DNA from: Ruegeria sp. EL01
Lineage (GTDB): Bacteria; Pseudomonadota; Alphaproteobacteria; Rhodobacterales; Rhodobacteraceae
Direction: 5' to 3'
DNA: 64,000 nt
NCBI RefSeq assembly: GCF_900313035.1
Contig: NZ_OMPS01000026.1
Location: 62,001 to 126,000, forward strand
Position 1 is the first letter of the stretch; each line of letters starts with the position of its first letter. The translations under genes and the position numbers were made by a program. The notes below the pieces were generated by a model, which was given only the letters and a program-made list of their open reading frames with translations, was not told the DNA's origin and ran no database searches. This document shows positions 17,998 through 28,024 of the stretch, piece by piece.

Positions 17998-19803
17998 TCA
18001 GGCTCCGAATATGCTGGCACCGTTATCGGCCGAGCCGACGGCGTTACGGAAGGGGGCGAACAGGTCTCGCCCGATGCCGTGTTGATTGGCAGACAGATCG
18101 GCGGTTACAGGAGCGCGGTCCAAAGCCCCTTCGGTGAGAATTTCAAGCTCGCCGTTCACGGCATCGACACGCAACAGATCACCATCTTGCAGATAGGCGA
18201 TCGGACCCCCATCCAAAGCCTCGGGGCAGACATGGATCGCGGCGGGAACCTTGCCGGACGCGCCAGACATGCGGCCATCGGTGACCAGAGCCACCTTTTG
18301 CCCCCTGCCCTGAAGAATCGACAGGATCGGGGTTAACGAGTGCAGTTCGGGCATGCCGTTGGCCTTGGGGCCCTGGAACCGGACGACGACGATTACATCA
18401 TCGGTGAATTCTCCGGCCTTGAACGCGGCCTTGACTTCAACTTGATCGTGGAAGACGCGGACAGGTGCCTCGACAACCTGATGTTCAGGCGCTACGGCCG
18501 AGACCTTCATCACGCCAGTTCCGAGATTGCCGGTCAGGCGCGACAGGCCGCCGGTCGGTTGAAACGGATCTTTGGCTGGGCGGATAATCTTTTCATTCAG
18601 GCTGTGGCCTGCGCCATCCTGCCAGACCAGCTCACCTTCGATCAGCTTAGGTTCCTGAGTGTAATTGTGCAGGCCCTGTCCGGCGACCGTCAGCGTGTCG
18701 GGATGCAGCAATCCATTTTCGAGAAGCGTTCCGATTGTGTACCCCAAGCCGCCTGCGGCGTGGAAATGGTTCACGTCAGCCAAACCATTAGGATAAACCC
18801 GCGCCACCAGTGGTACGACCGCTGAAATGTCGGAAAAATCCTGCCAATCCAGCATGATACCGCCCGCGCGGGCCATGGCGATCAGGTGGATGAGGAGGTT
18901 GGTTGAACCACCCGTAGCCATCAGACCAACGATACCGTTCACAAAGGCACGTTCATCCAGGACTTGATAAACCGGGGTATAGCTGTTGCCCAGCGCGCTG
19001 AGGGATAGTGCACGGCGGGCGCCCTCCTTGGTCAGCGCATCGCGCAGGGGTGTTTTGGGATTGACGAAGCTGGAGCCCGGCAGGTGCAGGCCCATGAACT
19101 CCATCAGCATCTGGTTGGTGTTGGCAGTGCCGTAGAAGGTACAAGTGCCGGGGCCGTGATAGGCGGCCATTTCTGCGGCCATCAACTCCTCGCGACCGAT
19201 CTCACCTGCAGCGAATTTTTGGCGGATCTTGGCCTTTTCGTCATTTGGCAACCCGCTGGTCATCGGACCGGCGGGCAGAAACACGGCAGGCAGATGACCA
19301 AAGGCTTGCGCACCAATGACAAGGCCAGGAACAATCTTATCACAGACGCCAAGGAACACGGCGGCATCGTAGGTGTTGTGACTGAGCGCCACGCCAGTGG
19401 CCAAGGCGATGACATCACGGGAGAATAAAGACAGTTCCATCCCCGCCTCGCCCTGCGTGACGCCGTCGCACATGGCAGGCACACCGCCTGCGACCTGCGC
19501 GGTGCCACCGGCGGCACGGATCGCGTCACGGATCAGACCCGGGTAGCGTTCGAACGGCTGATGGGCCGACAACATATCGTTATAGGCCGTTACAATTCCC
19601 AGGTTTCCGGCGGTGCCGGTGGCCATCGACTGCTGATCTTCGCCCGCGCCAGCATAGGCATGAGCCTGACCGCTACAGGACAGATGCGCACGGGCAGGAC
19701 CTTTTGACTTGGCCTGTTCCATCCGCTCCAGATGCGGGCCGCGTGACGGCGCGCTGCGGTCGACAATCCGCTGGGTGACGTCGGTGATGGCTGAATGAAC
19801 CAT
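17998..19803 (-). CDS. edd: phosphogluconate dehydratase
   Basis: Dehydrates 6-phosphogluconate to KDPG; an iron-sulfur enzyme of the IlvD/Edd family. At 601 residues it matches the family length. Conserved cysteine-containing motifs are [19 protein letters not shown] near residue 105, [11 protein letters not shown] near residue 145 and [15 protein letters not shown] near residue 218. [12 protein letters not shown] and [17 protein letters not shown] are further hallmarks. The start lies two bases after the zwf stop, giving tight co-transcription. Confidence 0.96.
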   Translation of the reverse strand: MVHSAITDVTQRIVDRSAPSRGPHLERMEQAKSKGPARAHLSCSGQAHAYAGAGEDQQSMATGTAGNLGIVTAYNDMLSAHQPFERYPGLIRDAIRAAGGTAQVAGGVPAMCDGVTQGEAGMELSLFSRDVIALATGVALSHNTYDAAVFLGVCDKIVPGLVIGAQAFGHLPAVFLPAGPMTSGLPNDEKAKIRQKFAAGEIGREELMAAEMAAYHGPGTCTFYGTANTNQMLMEFMGLHLPGSSFVNPKTPLRDALTKEGARRALSLSALGNSYTPVYQVLDERAFVNGIVGLMATGGSTNLLIHLIAMARAGGIMLDWQDFSDISAVVPLVARVYPNGLADVNHFHAAGGLGYTIGTLLENGLLHPDTLTVAGQGLHNYTQEPKLIEGELVWQDGAGHSLNEKIIRPAKDPFQPTGGLSRLTGNLGTGVMKVSAVAPEHQVVEAPVRVFHDQVEVKAAFKAGEFTDDVIVVVRFQGPKANGMPELHSLTPILSILQGRGQKVALVTDGRMSGASGKVPAAIHVCPEALDGGPIAYLQDGDLLRVDAVNGELEILTEGALDRAPVTADLSANQHGIGRDLFAPFRNAVGSADNGASIFGA

Positions 19804-19805
19804 GG

Positions 19806-21251
19806 TTACCCTCCGATCTGGCGCCAGCGGCGACCGTCGCGATGCATCAGCATCAATGCTTCTTCCGGGCCAGAGCTGCCCTGATCATAGCGGGACGGAC
19901 GGTCGCCACGTTCTTCCCAGCCGTGAATGATGGGATCGACCCAGGCCCAGGCGGCCTCGGCCTCATCCCCGCGCATGAACAGGGTCTGGTCGCCGCGGAT
20001 CACGTCCATGATCAGCCGCTCATAGGCATCGGGTGATTGCGAGTCGTCGCCCAGCGCATCGGCAAAGCTCATATCCAGAGCGACATCGGACAGGCGGAAC
20101 CCGCCCTGCCCCGGTTCCTTGATGGTGGTACGCAGGGTGATGCCTTCGTCCGGTTGCAGTCGGATCACCAACACGTTGCCGTGCAAGGGGCCAACATTCG
20201 GGAAAATCGTGTGGGGCGGGTCGCGGAAGAACACGGCGATTTCGGATTCCCGGGCGCGCAGGCGCTTGCCGGTGCGCAGATAGAACGGCACCCCGGCCCA
20301 GCGCCAGTTGCCGATATGAGCCTTAAGCGCAATGAAACTTTCGGTGCGGCTAGCAGGGTTGTCGACATGGTCAAGGTAGCCATCCCCGCCCGTCCCGGTG
20401 CGATACTGTCCACGGGCGATATCGGCTTGTGCCACCGGTTCTAACGCTTCGATCACCTTCACCTTTTCATCTCGCACCGCGTTCGAGGAAAACTTTGACG
20501 GCGGTTCCATCGCCGTCAGACACAGCAATTGCACGAGGTGGTTCTGAATCATGTCCCGCATCGCGCCGGACTGGTCGTAATAGGCCCCACGCCCTTCGAC
20601 GCCCACGGTTTCAGCCACGGTGATCTGAACATGGTCGACATGGGTCGAGTTCCACAGAGGTTCGAACAGAGAGTTGGCAAAGCGCAGCGCCATCAGGTTC
20701 TGCACGGTTTCTTTGCCCAGATAATGATCGATCCGATAAATCTGATGTTCTTCGAAACAGGCCCGCAACCCTTCGTTCAGCGCTTTGGCCGAGGCGAGGT
20801 CATGCCCGAACGGTTTTTCAACGACGATACGACTGTCCGGTGTCGCCATTCCATGATCATGCAGGCGTTGCGCAATACCGGAAAACAGGCTTGGACCAAC
20901 TGACAGATAAAAGGCCCGAACGGCATCATCGCTAAGCGATTTGCCCAACGTCTTCCACCCGGCATCACCCAGTGCATCGACCGGCACATATTCGACGCGG
21001 CTTAGAAATTGGTCGAGCGTGTCCGCCTTGAAATCTGGCGCAAACTTCTGCATTGAGGCCCGCAACAGATCACGGAACCCGTCGCTGTTCATGTCGGAGC
21101 GTGCGGTGCCGATGATACGCGCTTTGTCCGGCATCTGCCCCACTTCAAAGCGGTGATACAATCCAGGCAGGATCTTGCGTTGCGCCAAATCGCCGGTCGC
21201 ACCGAACAATACCAGGTCGAACGGGTCTACCGGAATTACGCGTGAAACCAT
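19806..21251 (-). CDS. zwf: glucose-6-phosphate 1-dehydrogenase
   Basis: Oxidises glucose-6-phosphate to 6-phosphogluconolactone, feeding the Entner-Doudoroff route encoded downstream. The coenzyme motif is [18 protein letters not shown] near residue 14, [10 protein letters not shown] follows near residue 145, and the active-site sequence [14 protein letters not shown] lies near residue 172. The length is 481 residues. Start ATG at 21251 was preferred to the preceding GTG because AAGGAG is seven bases upstream of it. A 6-phosphogluconolactonase is not seen between zwf and edd. A perfect palindrome lies about 77 bases upstream. Confidence 0.95.
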   Translation of the reverse strand: MVSRVIPVDPFDLVLFGATGDLAQRKILPGLYHRFEVGQMPDKARIIGTARSDMNSDGFRDLLRASMQKFAPDFKADTLDQFLSRVEYVPVDALGDAGWKTLGKSLSDDAVRAFYLSVGPSLFSGIAQRLHDHGMATPDSRIVVEKPFGHDLASAKALNEGLRACFEEHQIYRIDHYLGKETVQNLMALRFANSLFEPLWNSTHVDHVQITVAETVGVEGRGAYYDQSGAMRDMIQNHLVQLLCLTAMEPPSKFSSNAVRDEKVKVIEALEPVAQADIARGQYRTGTGGDGYLDHVDNPASRTESFIALKAHIGNWRWAGVPFYLRTGKRLRARESEIAVFFRDPPHTIFPNVGPLHGNVLVIRLQPDEGITLRTTIKEPGQGGFRLSDVALDMSFADALGDDSQSPDAYERLIMDVIRGDQTLFMRGDEAEAAWAWVDPIIHGWEERGDRPSRYDQGSSGPEEALMLMHRDGRRWRQIGG

Positions 21252-21327
21252 CACCGGGCTCCTTTTGAGTTCACCGCGATCAGCTTACCACGGTGTTTAC
21301 ATAGGTGCGAAACACACACATCCAGTC

Positions 21328-21343
21328 ATGTTATCGCTAACAT
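21328..21343. promoter_or_regulatory. palindromic operator candidate upstream of zwf-edd-eda
   Basis: Perfect inverted repeat ATGTTA-N4-TAACAT, whose spacer reads TCGC on the plus strand. It lies 77 bases before the zwf start. The arm sequence and four-base spacer are like operators of LacI-family gluconate repressors (E. coli GntR type), not like the HexR palindrome. No regulator gene is adjacent. The binding protein is inferred. Confidence 0.6.
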
Positions 21344-21412
21344 TCATCGCGTAAATAGAAAGGAGAAGCGCAAAAATCAAGCACAGTTTCGCGGAAGGTG
21401 CTGTTTTCCCGA

Positions 21413-23656
21413 TCAGGCCTGATTGCGCAGCCACTCCATCACGGCAGGCCTCACGGATTGCTCTCCACGATGGCGGGCATCGGCAATGATCTTGCGAACC
21501 TCCTGCAAATTCGACCGCAATAGCAAGCTTTTGACCGGACCAACAGAAGCAGGGCGCATAGACAGCGTACGAATGCCCATTGCGACAAGACACAGCGCCT
21601 CAACCGGGCGACCAGCGTCTTCGCCGCAAAAACTGAGCGGTGTGTCTGAGATTTCGCAGCGTTCGACCACACGTTCGATGAAGCTGAGGAAGCTGACATT
21701 CAATGTGTCATAACGGCGACGCACCAGTTCGTTTTCACGGTCGGCAGCGAAGAAAAACTGCTTTAGATCGTTACCGCCGATGGAAATGAAATCCACTTCG
21801 TCAAAGAACTTCTGTGGTGCAAAACCCAGCGAAGGCGTTTCCAACATCGCCCCCACTTCAAGTGTTTCAGGAAGCGCATGACCCAACCGTTTTTCGCGCT
21901 CAATGGTCTTGTTGACCTCCCATCGGGCCTCGCGAAATTCATCGGCCTGCGCCACAAAGGGGAACATAATGGTCAGCGGACGACCGTTTGCGGCGCGCAG
22001 CAGCGCTTGCAACTGCATCCGCATCACGCCGCGCTTGTCCAGACCGACGCGGATCGCGCGCCAGCCCAAGGCAGGGTTCGGCTCGGCCACGTGCTTCATG
22101 TAGGGCAGAACCTTGTCCGACCCGATGTCCAAGGTGCGGAAGACCACGCGCTTTTCCCCAGCCGCATCCAGAACACGTTGATATTGCATCACAAGTTCAG
22201 AGCGTTTGGGCATCTTGTTGCGCACCAGGAACTGCAACTCGGTCCGGAACAACCCAACACCTTCGGCCCCTGATGTTTCAAGGGACGGCAGATCAGCCAT
22301 CAATCCGGCGTTCATGACCATGTTGATCCGTGACCCGTCCTGCGTCACCGTCGGCGTTTCCCGGATCGAGGCATAACGTTCCTGCGCTTTGGCCTGCATG
22401 GCGATCTTATCGCGGAAGGCACTGACGACGGTATCCTCAGGCCGCAGATGCACCACGCCCTGATCGCCATCGACCATAACGTGGTCGCCATTCAGGGCTT
22501 CAGTCGTAATCCGACCCACATGCACCACCAACGGAATCGCCAGCGCGCGGGCCACGATAGTGGCGTGACTACCGACCGAGCCTTCTTCGAGCACGATCCC
22601 TTTGAGCGAGCGGCCATATTCCAGCAAATCACCGGGGCCGATATTTCGCGCGACTAGAATCGGATCAGGCGGCAGGTCTGCACTGTCCGTCTTGCCCTGC
22701 CCTGTCAGAATGCGCAGAAGCCGGTTGCTGAGGTCGTCTAGGTCCGCCAAACGCTCGCGCAGATAAGGGTCCGTAACCTGTCCCATGCGGGCGCGGGCCT
22801 GCGATTGTTCCTTTTCCACCGCGGCCTCAGCACTGAGGCCAAGGGCAATGTCCTCTTCCATGCGGCGCATCCAGCCTTTGGAATTGGCAAACATTCGATA
22901 GGCTTCCAGAACCTTGAGCTGGTCCTTGTCGCCCCCTTGCGAGATTTCCAGCATCTTGTCGACACCAACACGCAATTCCTCGACCGCTTCGGTCAGACGT
23001 TCGCGTTCGCTATGAGGATCTTCGGCAATGGGGTTCGTGACAACAACACGCGGTTCATGCAGCCAGACGTGCCCCTCGGCCGATCCTTCCTGCGCCGGTC
23101 CACCACGCAACAAAACGGATTGCTGGTGCAGAGGCGAAAGGGCCGCTCCTTCTCCGACAAAGGCGCCGAGTTCGGCCATTTCGGCCAGAACCATGGCAAC
23201 AACTTCCAACGCATAAACCTCATCGGCCGTAAACTCGCGGGCTTCGCGGGATTGAACGACAAGAACGCCCAGCTTTTGGCCCAGACGCTGAACCGGAACA
23301 CCAAGGAAAGACGAATACCGTTCCTCGCCCGTCTCAGGCATGAATCGGAACCCCTTGGCTGACGGCGCATCGGCGGTGTTGACCACCTTGCCGGATTTGG
23401 CGACGCGACCCACAAGACCTTCGCCCAGACGCAGGCGGGTTTTGTGTACCGATTCCGGAGACAGGCCCTCGGTTGCGCATAGTTCGAGCGTGTCTTCGTC
23501 ACGGAACAGATAAATCGAGCAGACCTCGCGCTGAATGCTGTCGGCAATCAGATGCGTGATCCGGTCAAGCCGTTCCTGACCGGCGGCCTCGCTCGCCATC
23601 TCTTCGCGTAACCGCCCAAGCAGCTTGCGGGATTCTGTTTCGGTGCCGTCCACCAT
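21413..23656 (-). CDS. ptsP: phosphoenolpyruvate-protein phosphotransferase PtsP (EI-Ntr)
   Basis: First enzyme of the nitrogen-related phosphotransferase system: takes phosphate from PEP and passes it to an NPr-type HPr. The N-terminal GAF domain (about residues 15-165, ITHLIADSIQREVCSIYLF and SFLGVPVQ) distinguishes PtsP from sugar EI. The phosphohistidine segment GSVGSHATIVARALAIP lies near residue 360, and the C-terminal PEP-binding barrel contains GLFRTELQFL and FCGEDAGRPVEA. I chose ATG 23656 (MVDGTETESRKLL, 747 residues) because the family begins here; the frame is open further upstream to 23776 inside lysC. It lies 46 bases downstream of lysC, probably in one transcript. Confidence 0.94.
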   Translation of the reverse strand: MVDGTETESRKLLGRLREEMASEAAGQERLDRITHLIADSIQREVCSIYLFRDEDTLELCATEGLSPESVHKTRLRLGEGLVGRVAKSGKVVNTADAPSAKGFRFMPETGEERYSSFLGVPVQRLGQKLGVLVVQSREAREFTADEVYALEVVAMVLAEMAELGAFVGEGAALSPLHQQSVLLRGGPAQEGSAEGHVWLHEPRVVVTNPIAEDPHSERERLTEAVEELRVGVDKMLEISQGGDKDQLKVLEAYRMFANSKGWMRRMEEDIALGLSAEAAVEKEQSQARARMGQVTDPYLRERLADLDDLSNRLLRILTGQGKTDSADLPPDPILVARNIGPGDLLEYGRSLKGIVLEEGSVGSHATIVARALAIPLVVHVGRITTEALNGDHVMVDGDQGVVHLRPEDTVVSAFRDKIAMQAKAQERYASIRETPTVTQDGSRINMVMNAGLMADLPSLETSGAEGVGLFRTELQFLVRNKMPKRSELVMQYQRVLDAAGEKRVVFRTLDIGSDKVLPYMKHVAEPNPALGWRAIRVGLDKRGVMRMQLQALLRAANGRPLTIMFPFVAQADEFREARWEVNKTIEREKRLGHALPETLEVGAMLETPSLGFAPQKFFDEVDFISIGGNDLKQFFFAADRENELVRRRYDTLNVSFLSFIERVVERCEISDTPLSFCGEDAGRPVEALCLVAMGIRTLSMRPASVGPVKSLLLRSNLQEVRKIIADARHRGEQSVRPAVMEWLRNQA

Positions 23657-23702
23657 GGCCCAACCAATTTTGTGTGTCAGGCGAGATCCTTGGCTGAGAT
23701 GC

Positions 23703-24941
23703 TCAGGCCGCCTTGTCCAGTTCAAAAGCATCATGCAGTGCCTGAACCGCAAGTTCCATGTATTTCCGATCCACAAGCACGGAAATTTTTATCTCGGAGG
23801 TTGTAATGACCTTGATGTTAATCCCCTCATCCGAGAGCACCTTGAACATCTTGGCGGCCACACCCGACTGTGAACGCATGCCGATGCCTACGACCGAGAC
23901 CTTGCAGACATTTTCATCCGCAACCAATTCAGCATAGTTCAGCTCACCCTGCTCCTTGATCGCCAGCAGCGCCTGTTCCGCGCGGGCGACCTGATCGGTG
24001 GGGCAGGAAAAGGTCATATCGGTGCGACCCTCATCCGAGATGTTTTGCACGATCATATCCACATTGACGCCCGCATCGCTGAGCGCGGTGAAGATGATTG
24101 AAGCAATGCCCGGACGGTCGGCCACCGACACGGCGGTCATTTTGGCTTCGTCGCGGGAATAGGCCACACCGGCCACAACATTGGATTCCATGATATCCTC
24201 CTCATCGCAGACCAGCGTGCCGGCCTCGTCGGATTGTTCTTCAAAGCTTGAAAGAACGCGCAGTTTCACTTTGTAGCGCATCGCCAGCTCGACCGAGCGG
24301 GTTTGCAGCACCTTGGCCCCCAATGAGGCCAGTTCGAGCATTTCCTCGAACGCGATTTTGTCCAGTTTGCGAGCCTTTTCGCAGATGCGCGGGTCCGTGG
24401 TATAGACGCCGTCCACATCGGTATAGATATCGCAGCGCTCGGCTCCAAATGCGGCCGCAAACGCGACAGCGGTGGTATCCGATCCACCGCGACCCAGCGT
24501 GGTGATACGGCCTTCGGGGCTAAGACCCTGGAAGCCCGCGACGATGGCCACCTTCATGCCTTCGTCGAATTTCTGGCTGATGTTTTCGGTCGGGATCTCT
24601 TCGATCCGCGCCTGGCTGTGCGCACTAGTGGTCAGCAGCGGCACCTGCCAGCCCTGCCAGCTGCGCGCGGGCACATCCATTTCCTGCAGGGTCAGCGCCA
24701 TTAGACCGGCGGTCACGTTCTCGCCCGAAGACACCACGGCATCGTACTCGCGTGCGTCGAACAAAGGCGATGTTTCGTTCACCCAGCCGACGAGTTCGTT
24801 TGTCTTGCCGGACATGGCCGAGACAATGACGATGACGTCATATCCTTTGGCCACTTCAACGCCCACGCGTTTCGCCGCGCGGCGGATGCGGTCAAGATTG
24901 GCAACAGATGTGCCGCCGAATTTCATCACGAGTACGGGCAT
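23703..24941 (-). CDS. lysC: aspartate kinase
   Basis: Phosphorylates aspartate, the first step towards lysine, threonine, methionine and isoleucine. The 412-residue protein opens with VMKFGGTSV (ATP/aspartate site), has GRGGSDTTAVAFAAA near residue 150, and ends with two ACT domains for feedback control (MTAVSVADRPGIASIIFTAL near residue 272, and KVSVVGIGMRSQSGVAAKMF near 345). The start at 24941 gives MPVLVMKFGG; an upstream extension to 25019 is not family-like. thrC, another gene of the pathway, is in the window but far away. Confidence 0.96.
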   Translation of the reverse strand: MPVLVMKFGGTSVANLDRIRRAAKRVGVEVAKGYDVIVIVSAMSGKTNELVGWVNETSPLFDAREYDAVVSSGENVTAGLMALTLQEMDVPARSWQGWQVPLLTTSAHSQARIEEIPTENISQKFDEGMKVAIVAGFQGLSPEGRITTLGRGGSDTTAVAFAAAFGAERCDIYTDVDGVYTTDPRICEKARKLDKIAFEEMLELASLGAKVLQTRSVELAMRYKVKLRVLSSFEEQSDEAGTLVCDEEDIMESNVVAGVAYSRDEAKMTAVSVADRPGIASIIFTALSDAGVNVDMIVQNISDEGRTDMTFSCPTDQVARAEQALLAIKEQGELNYAELVADENVCKVSVVGIGMRSQSGVAAKMFKVLSDEGINIKVITTSEIKISVLVDRKYMELAVQALHDAFELDKAA

Positions 24942-25106
24942 GGGGGCAAGTGTCTCCGCGCCTTGGATTTCTGATCCTGTGCGTCTTATGCGAGGGGACC
25001 CGCAAGGGCAAGAGCGCAAACAGGACCTGCCCGCGGCGCAGGGCCGCTTTACAATGTGATGGCGCAGTGCCAGCTTGTCAGCAACAGTTATTCCAAGAGG
25101 TTATTC

Positions 25107-25463
25107 ATGCACCGCTTAGCTATCGCCTTTGCCCTCATCTCATCCCCTGTTCTGGCACAGGTCGCGACCCAGGCCGGAACCGACGGTCAGAATGCGTTGG
25201 GCACCGTGCCTTGCGCCGCCAATGCAGGCGATCCGCTGCAAAGCTGCAATGCAGAACTGCGTCGACGCGATGACGGCACCGCGACATTGGCCGTGGCAAT
25301 CGGAAATGGTGATGTGCGCAACATTTACTTCACCGATGGTGTGCCGGATTCCAGCAGCTCGACCTCGCAACTCACCTATGAAACTCGAGGCGATCTGCTT
25401 GTTATCTTCATCGATCCGGGTGAGGTTTATGAAATCCCCAAAGCGGCGCTGAACACTCAGTAA
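25107..25463 (+). CDS. hypothetical exported protein
   Basis: Small protein of 118 residues that I do not recognise. The first 17 residues form a signal peptide (MHRLAIAFALISSPVLA), so the mature part of about 100 residues should be periplasmic. It contains two Cys residues (VPCAAN and QSCNAE), which could form a disulfide, followed by strand-like sequence. The start follows AAGAGG by six bases. Its last seven bases overlap the end of the convergent SDR gene. Confidence 0.7.
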   Translation: MHRLAIAFALISSPVLAQVATQAGTDGQNALGTVPCAANAGDPLQSCNAELRRRDDGTATLAVAIGNGDVRNIYFTDGVPDSSSSTSQLTYETRGDLLVIFIDPGEVYEIPKAALNTQ

Positions 25464-26095
25464 GCGTGCGGTTGCCCGTCGTAGGTTTCAAAGCAACCCG
25501 TCGAATCCAATGACAACGCATCAAAACGGTTGATCAGACCTGTTGCAGCCTGATCGACATTGATGGCAGCGGTTGATCCACCCATGTCGGTCTGCACCCA
25601 GCCCGGGTGATAGATGCCCACGGCTATCCCGTCGCTTTTGAGATCAGCGGCCAGATTGCGGCCCAGATTCAAAGCCGCCGCCTTCGACGCACGGTAGATA
25701 TAGCTGCCGCCTGGTGCTTGAGTGTGCGATGCCATCTGCGAGGAGATAATCGCTATTTTTCCCTGCGCGACGCGCAAGTTGGGCAACAGCGTCTGAACCG
25801 TTAGAAACACACCAGTGACATTGACCGCAAAGCTTTCGGCCCACATGTCGGCCGGATAGCCGTCAAGGTTTTGGCCTTTGTCCAGATAAACACCGGCATT
25901 GCAGATCAACAGATCGATGGGTTGCCCCTTCAACTGTTCGGCCATAGCCGCATGCTGCATAGGGTTTGAGACGTTCAACTGAACCTGCGCACTGTCATCC
26001 CGCGCTGTTCCCGTCACGTCCTCGCCATGATCACGAAACCGATCTGCCAAAGCCAACCCAATTCCACGATTGGCCCCAGTAATCACGATATGCAT
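25457..26095 (-). CDS. short-chain dehydrogenase/reductase (SDR)
   Basis: NAD(P)-dependent oxidoreductase of 212 residues with a Rossmann fold. The cofactor loop TGANRGIGLALA is at residues 6-17, NAG appears in LLICNAGVYLDKG, the catalytic Ser lies in IAIISSQMASH, and the YxxxK pair is YIYRASKAAALN near residue 135. It is related to C-factor-type short SDRs. It lies three bases after the DUF1178 stop, forming a two-gene unit. Substrate unknown. Confidence 0.88.
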   Translation of the reverse strand: MHIVITGANRGIGLALADRFRDHGEDVTGTARDDSAQVQLNVSNPMQHAAMAEQLKGQPIDLLICNAGVYLDKGQNLDGYPADMWAESFAVNVTGVFLTVQTLLPNLRVAQGKIAIISSQMASHTQAPGGSYIYRASKAAALNLGRNLAADLKSDGIAVGIYHPGWVQTDMGGSTAAINVDQAATGLINRFDALSLDSTGCFETYDGQPHAY

Positions 26096-26098
26096 GGC

Positions 26099-26554
26099 TT
26101 AATTTGTCTTTCTACTTGGCACAAACGGAAGCGGGGCAACCCGCACGCCATCTTCCACCAGGGCTTTGGCATCTTCAAGCTTGGCCTCGCCATAGATTGC
26201 ACGTTCAGGCGCTTCGCCCAGATGAATCTTGCGCGCCTCGCTGGCAAAATCCTTGCCCACGTAGTCCGAGTTTTCTTCCACCTTGCGTCGCAGCTCGGTC
26301 AAGACTTTCTCTACGTCAGGCGCAGGTGTCGCTACAGCGATATCACCCGAAGGCGGCGATACGGTCTCGGGTTGGGTCTTTGCCTCGCGCGCCGGACGGA
26401 CACGCGGTGTCATGATGGCTTTTTCAACCTCATCTGACCCACAAATCGCGCACGTCACCATGCCCGCTGCCGCGAGCTTGTCAAAGGCTTCAGCCGATTG
26501 AAACCAGCTGTCAAATGTGTGGCCGTCAGTGCATTTTAACGCGTATTGAATCAT
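26099..26554 (-). CDS. DUF1178 family protein
   Basis: Conserved alphaproteobacterial/betaproteobacterial protein of unknown function, 151 residues. The N-terminus MIQYALKCTDGHTFDSWFQS with CAICGSDEVEKAIMTPRV supplies the C-x-H and C-x-x-C pattern of a zinc-ribbon-like unit. The middle is a Pro-rich linker, followed by a helical VLTELRRKVEENSDYVG segment and a GEAPERAIYGEA motif typical of the family. It precedes the SDR gene by three bases. Confidence 0.88.
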   Translation of the reverse strand: MIQYALKCTDGHTFDSWFQSAEAFDKLAAAGMVTCAICGSDEVEKAIMTPRVRPAREAKTQPETVSPPSGDIAVATPAPDVEKVLTELRRKVEENSDYVGKDFASEARKIHLGEAPERAIYGEAKLEDAKALVEDGVRVAPLPFVPSRKTN

Positions 26555-26626
26555 TGTCTTTCCAAAACACCGGTTGGCGAATAGATACCGACCGGCTTGG
26601 CAATATCAAGTCATCCTATTGTCTCA

Positions 26627-27088
26627 TCAGTGCAAAAATCGCTTAAAACTTCGTAACACCTCCGCAAGATCAGACGATTGGACCTTTGATGCAGCTTTCT
26701 TGGGCGAGCACCATTTGCGACTGCGTTCCGCTTTTTCCGGATAACTCGACGCCAAAGAGCGCACATATATTGGAAACACATCCACCACGCACATTGCCAT
26801 CCCCTGATCGGGACGCTGTTTCAGATACGTGAACTGGCCCAGTTTGTCCGGGTTGCATTTGCCTCGTACTCCCGCCTCTTCCCATGCTTCCTGTGCGGCG
26901 GTTTCAGCGGTGGTCAGACCGCTGATCAACCAGCCTTTGGGGATAATCCAGCGGCGCGACCGTCTGGTGGTGATCAACAAAACCTCGGTGCGACCACGCT
27001 CGATGCGATAGCACAACGCAGCCGATTGCGGCAGAACAGGGTATTTCCTGTTCCCATGCAGTGCATTTGGCAAAAGTCGTGCATTCAT
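26627..27088 (-). CDS. Nudix hydrolase, diphosphoinositol-polyphosphate-phosphatase-like
   Basis: Nudix-fold hydrolase of 153 residues. The sequence AALCYRIERGRTEVLLITTRRSRRWIIPKGW leads into the Nudix box GWLISGLTTAET then AAQEAWEEAG. The box keeps the EAWEEAG core, but has Gln where the consensus RE motif has Arg, and lacks the first Glu. This W-x-x-PKGW arrangement is typical of the DIPP-like bacterial branch. Substrates may be diadenosine polyphosphates or similar; untested here. It stands alone on its strand. Confidence 0.82.
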   Translation of the reverse strand: MNARLLPNALHGNRKYPVLPQSAALCYRIERGRTEVLLITTRRSRRWIIPKGWLISGLTTAETAAQEAWEEAGVRGKCNPDKLGQFTYLKQRPDQGMAMCVVDVFPIYVRSLASSYPEKAERSRKWCSPKKAASKVQSSDLAEVLRSFKRFLH

Positions 27089-27227
27089 TGCGCCGACACG
27101 CCCCTCAATTGGTATATCTACCTGTGTGCCGGGCCGCTGTTTTTGTTCGTATTTTGCGGTTGGCTATACATTGCATACCATATGATGCGGTTTCAGCCAA
27201 GCTTTGCCCGCCTTAGGCAGATCTGGA

Positions 27228-27971
27228 TTACATGCGGGCGGACAGTTTTCTGATCAGTTCATCATGCGGAATATCGGCATCAATTGCCAAGCGACGCAGA
27301 CCAAAATGAACATGGGCGACCTGTTGATAATAGCGCGTGTAGATAAAGTTCGTTCCACCCCCAGCCAGCGCCCCCAACACAGGGATGGATTGCGCCGCCA
27401 GTTTTTGGCCCAGCACAACTGAAAGCCGTGGCGCGACAGCGGCAATCAGCCGTTGCATCGCCGGGCCGGTCAACGTGAGGCGCACAGAGAAAAAGCCCAG
27501 ATCCGCCCCGTCATCGTAAGACAATGGGCCAGCGGCGGATAAAACCCGAACACAATCGAATTTCACGTTTTCCTCCGCCGGATCAAACCCTTCGCGCGCA
27601 GCAGCACCCTGAATCGAGCGCAACAGCATGGTCGTGGTTGCCGGCAGTTCAACCAGCGCCGTGGAAACGCCGCCCAAACCCCCGGCCGCGCCCATGGCGG
27701 TTGTTACAGCGGTGTTGACCCAGGGTTTTTGATCAGGAACTGCCCGTCGCGATCCCTGAGCAGCGTGAATGGCCGCCCATAACGCATGCTCGGTCGCACT
27801 GGTCAGGCCCTGCCGCACCGGGTCTGGCAATTGGTCGAGCAGTGATTCTGCTGATCCGCCTAGCTTGTTCAAAAGTTTGACACCCGTTCCACCGGCTGAA
27901 CGATAATGATCCGCCAGTCGGTCAAGCTCCGCCTCGGCATCCACTTTTTCGACAAGAACCATATCGTGCAT
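27228..27971 (-). CDS. EcsC family protein
   Basis: Protein of 247 residues resembling EcsC, a family of poorly understood proteins often linked to membrane or secretion functions. The Gly/Ala-rich segments TAMGAAGGLGGVSTALVELPATTTMLLRSI near residues 90-120 and IPVLGALAGGGTNFIYTRYYQQVAHVHFGLRRL near residues 195-230 are the family hallmarks. These stretches are hydrophobic and may interact with membranes. There is no ecsAB transporter nearby. Start ATG at 27971. Confidence 0.8.
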   Translation of the reverse strand: MHDMVLVEKVDAEAELDRLADHYRSAGGTGVKLLNKLGGSAESLLDQLPDPVRQGLTSATEHALWAAIHAAQGSRRAVPDQKPWVNTAVTTAMGAAGGLGGVSTALVELPATTTMLLRSIQGAAAREGFDPAEENVKFDCVRVLSAAGPLSYDDGADLGFFSVRLTLTGPAMQRLIAAVAPRLSVVLGQKLAAQSIPVLGALAGGGTNFIYTRYYQQVAHVHFGLRRLAIDADIPHDELIRKLSARM

Positions 27972-28024
27972 CTGTGCCCTCCTGCCGCTTAAACATTGGC
28001 ATTTGGCGCTGTCGTTTCAATAGG

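Noticed and set aside
21376-21412. AGCAC/GTGCT hairpin followed by T residues after ptsP as its terminator.
   Set aside because: The stem is only five base pairs with internal mismatches; too weak to list.
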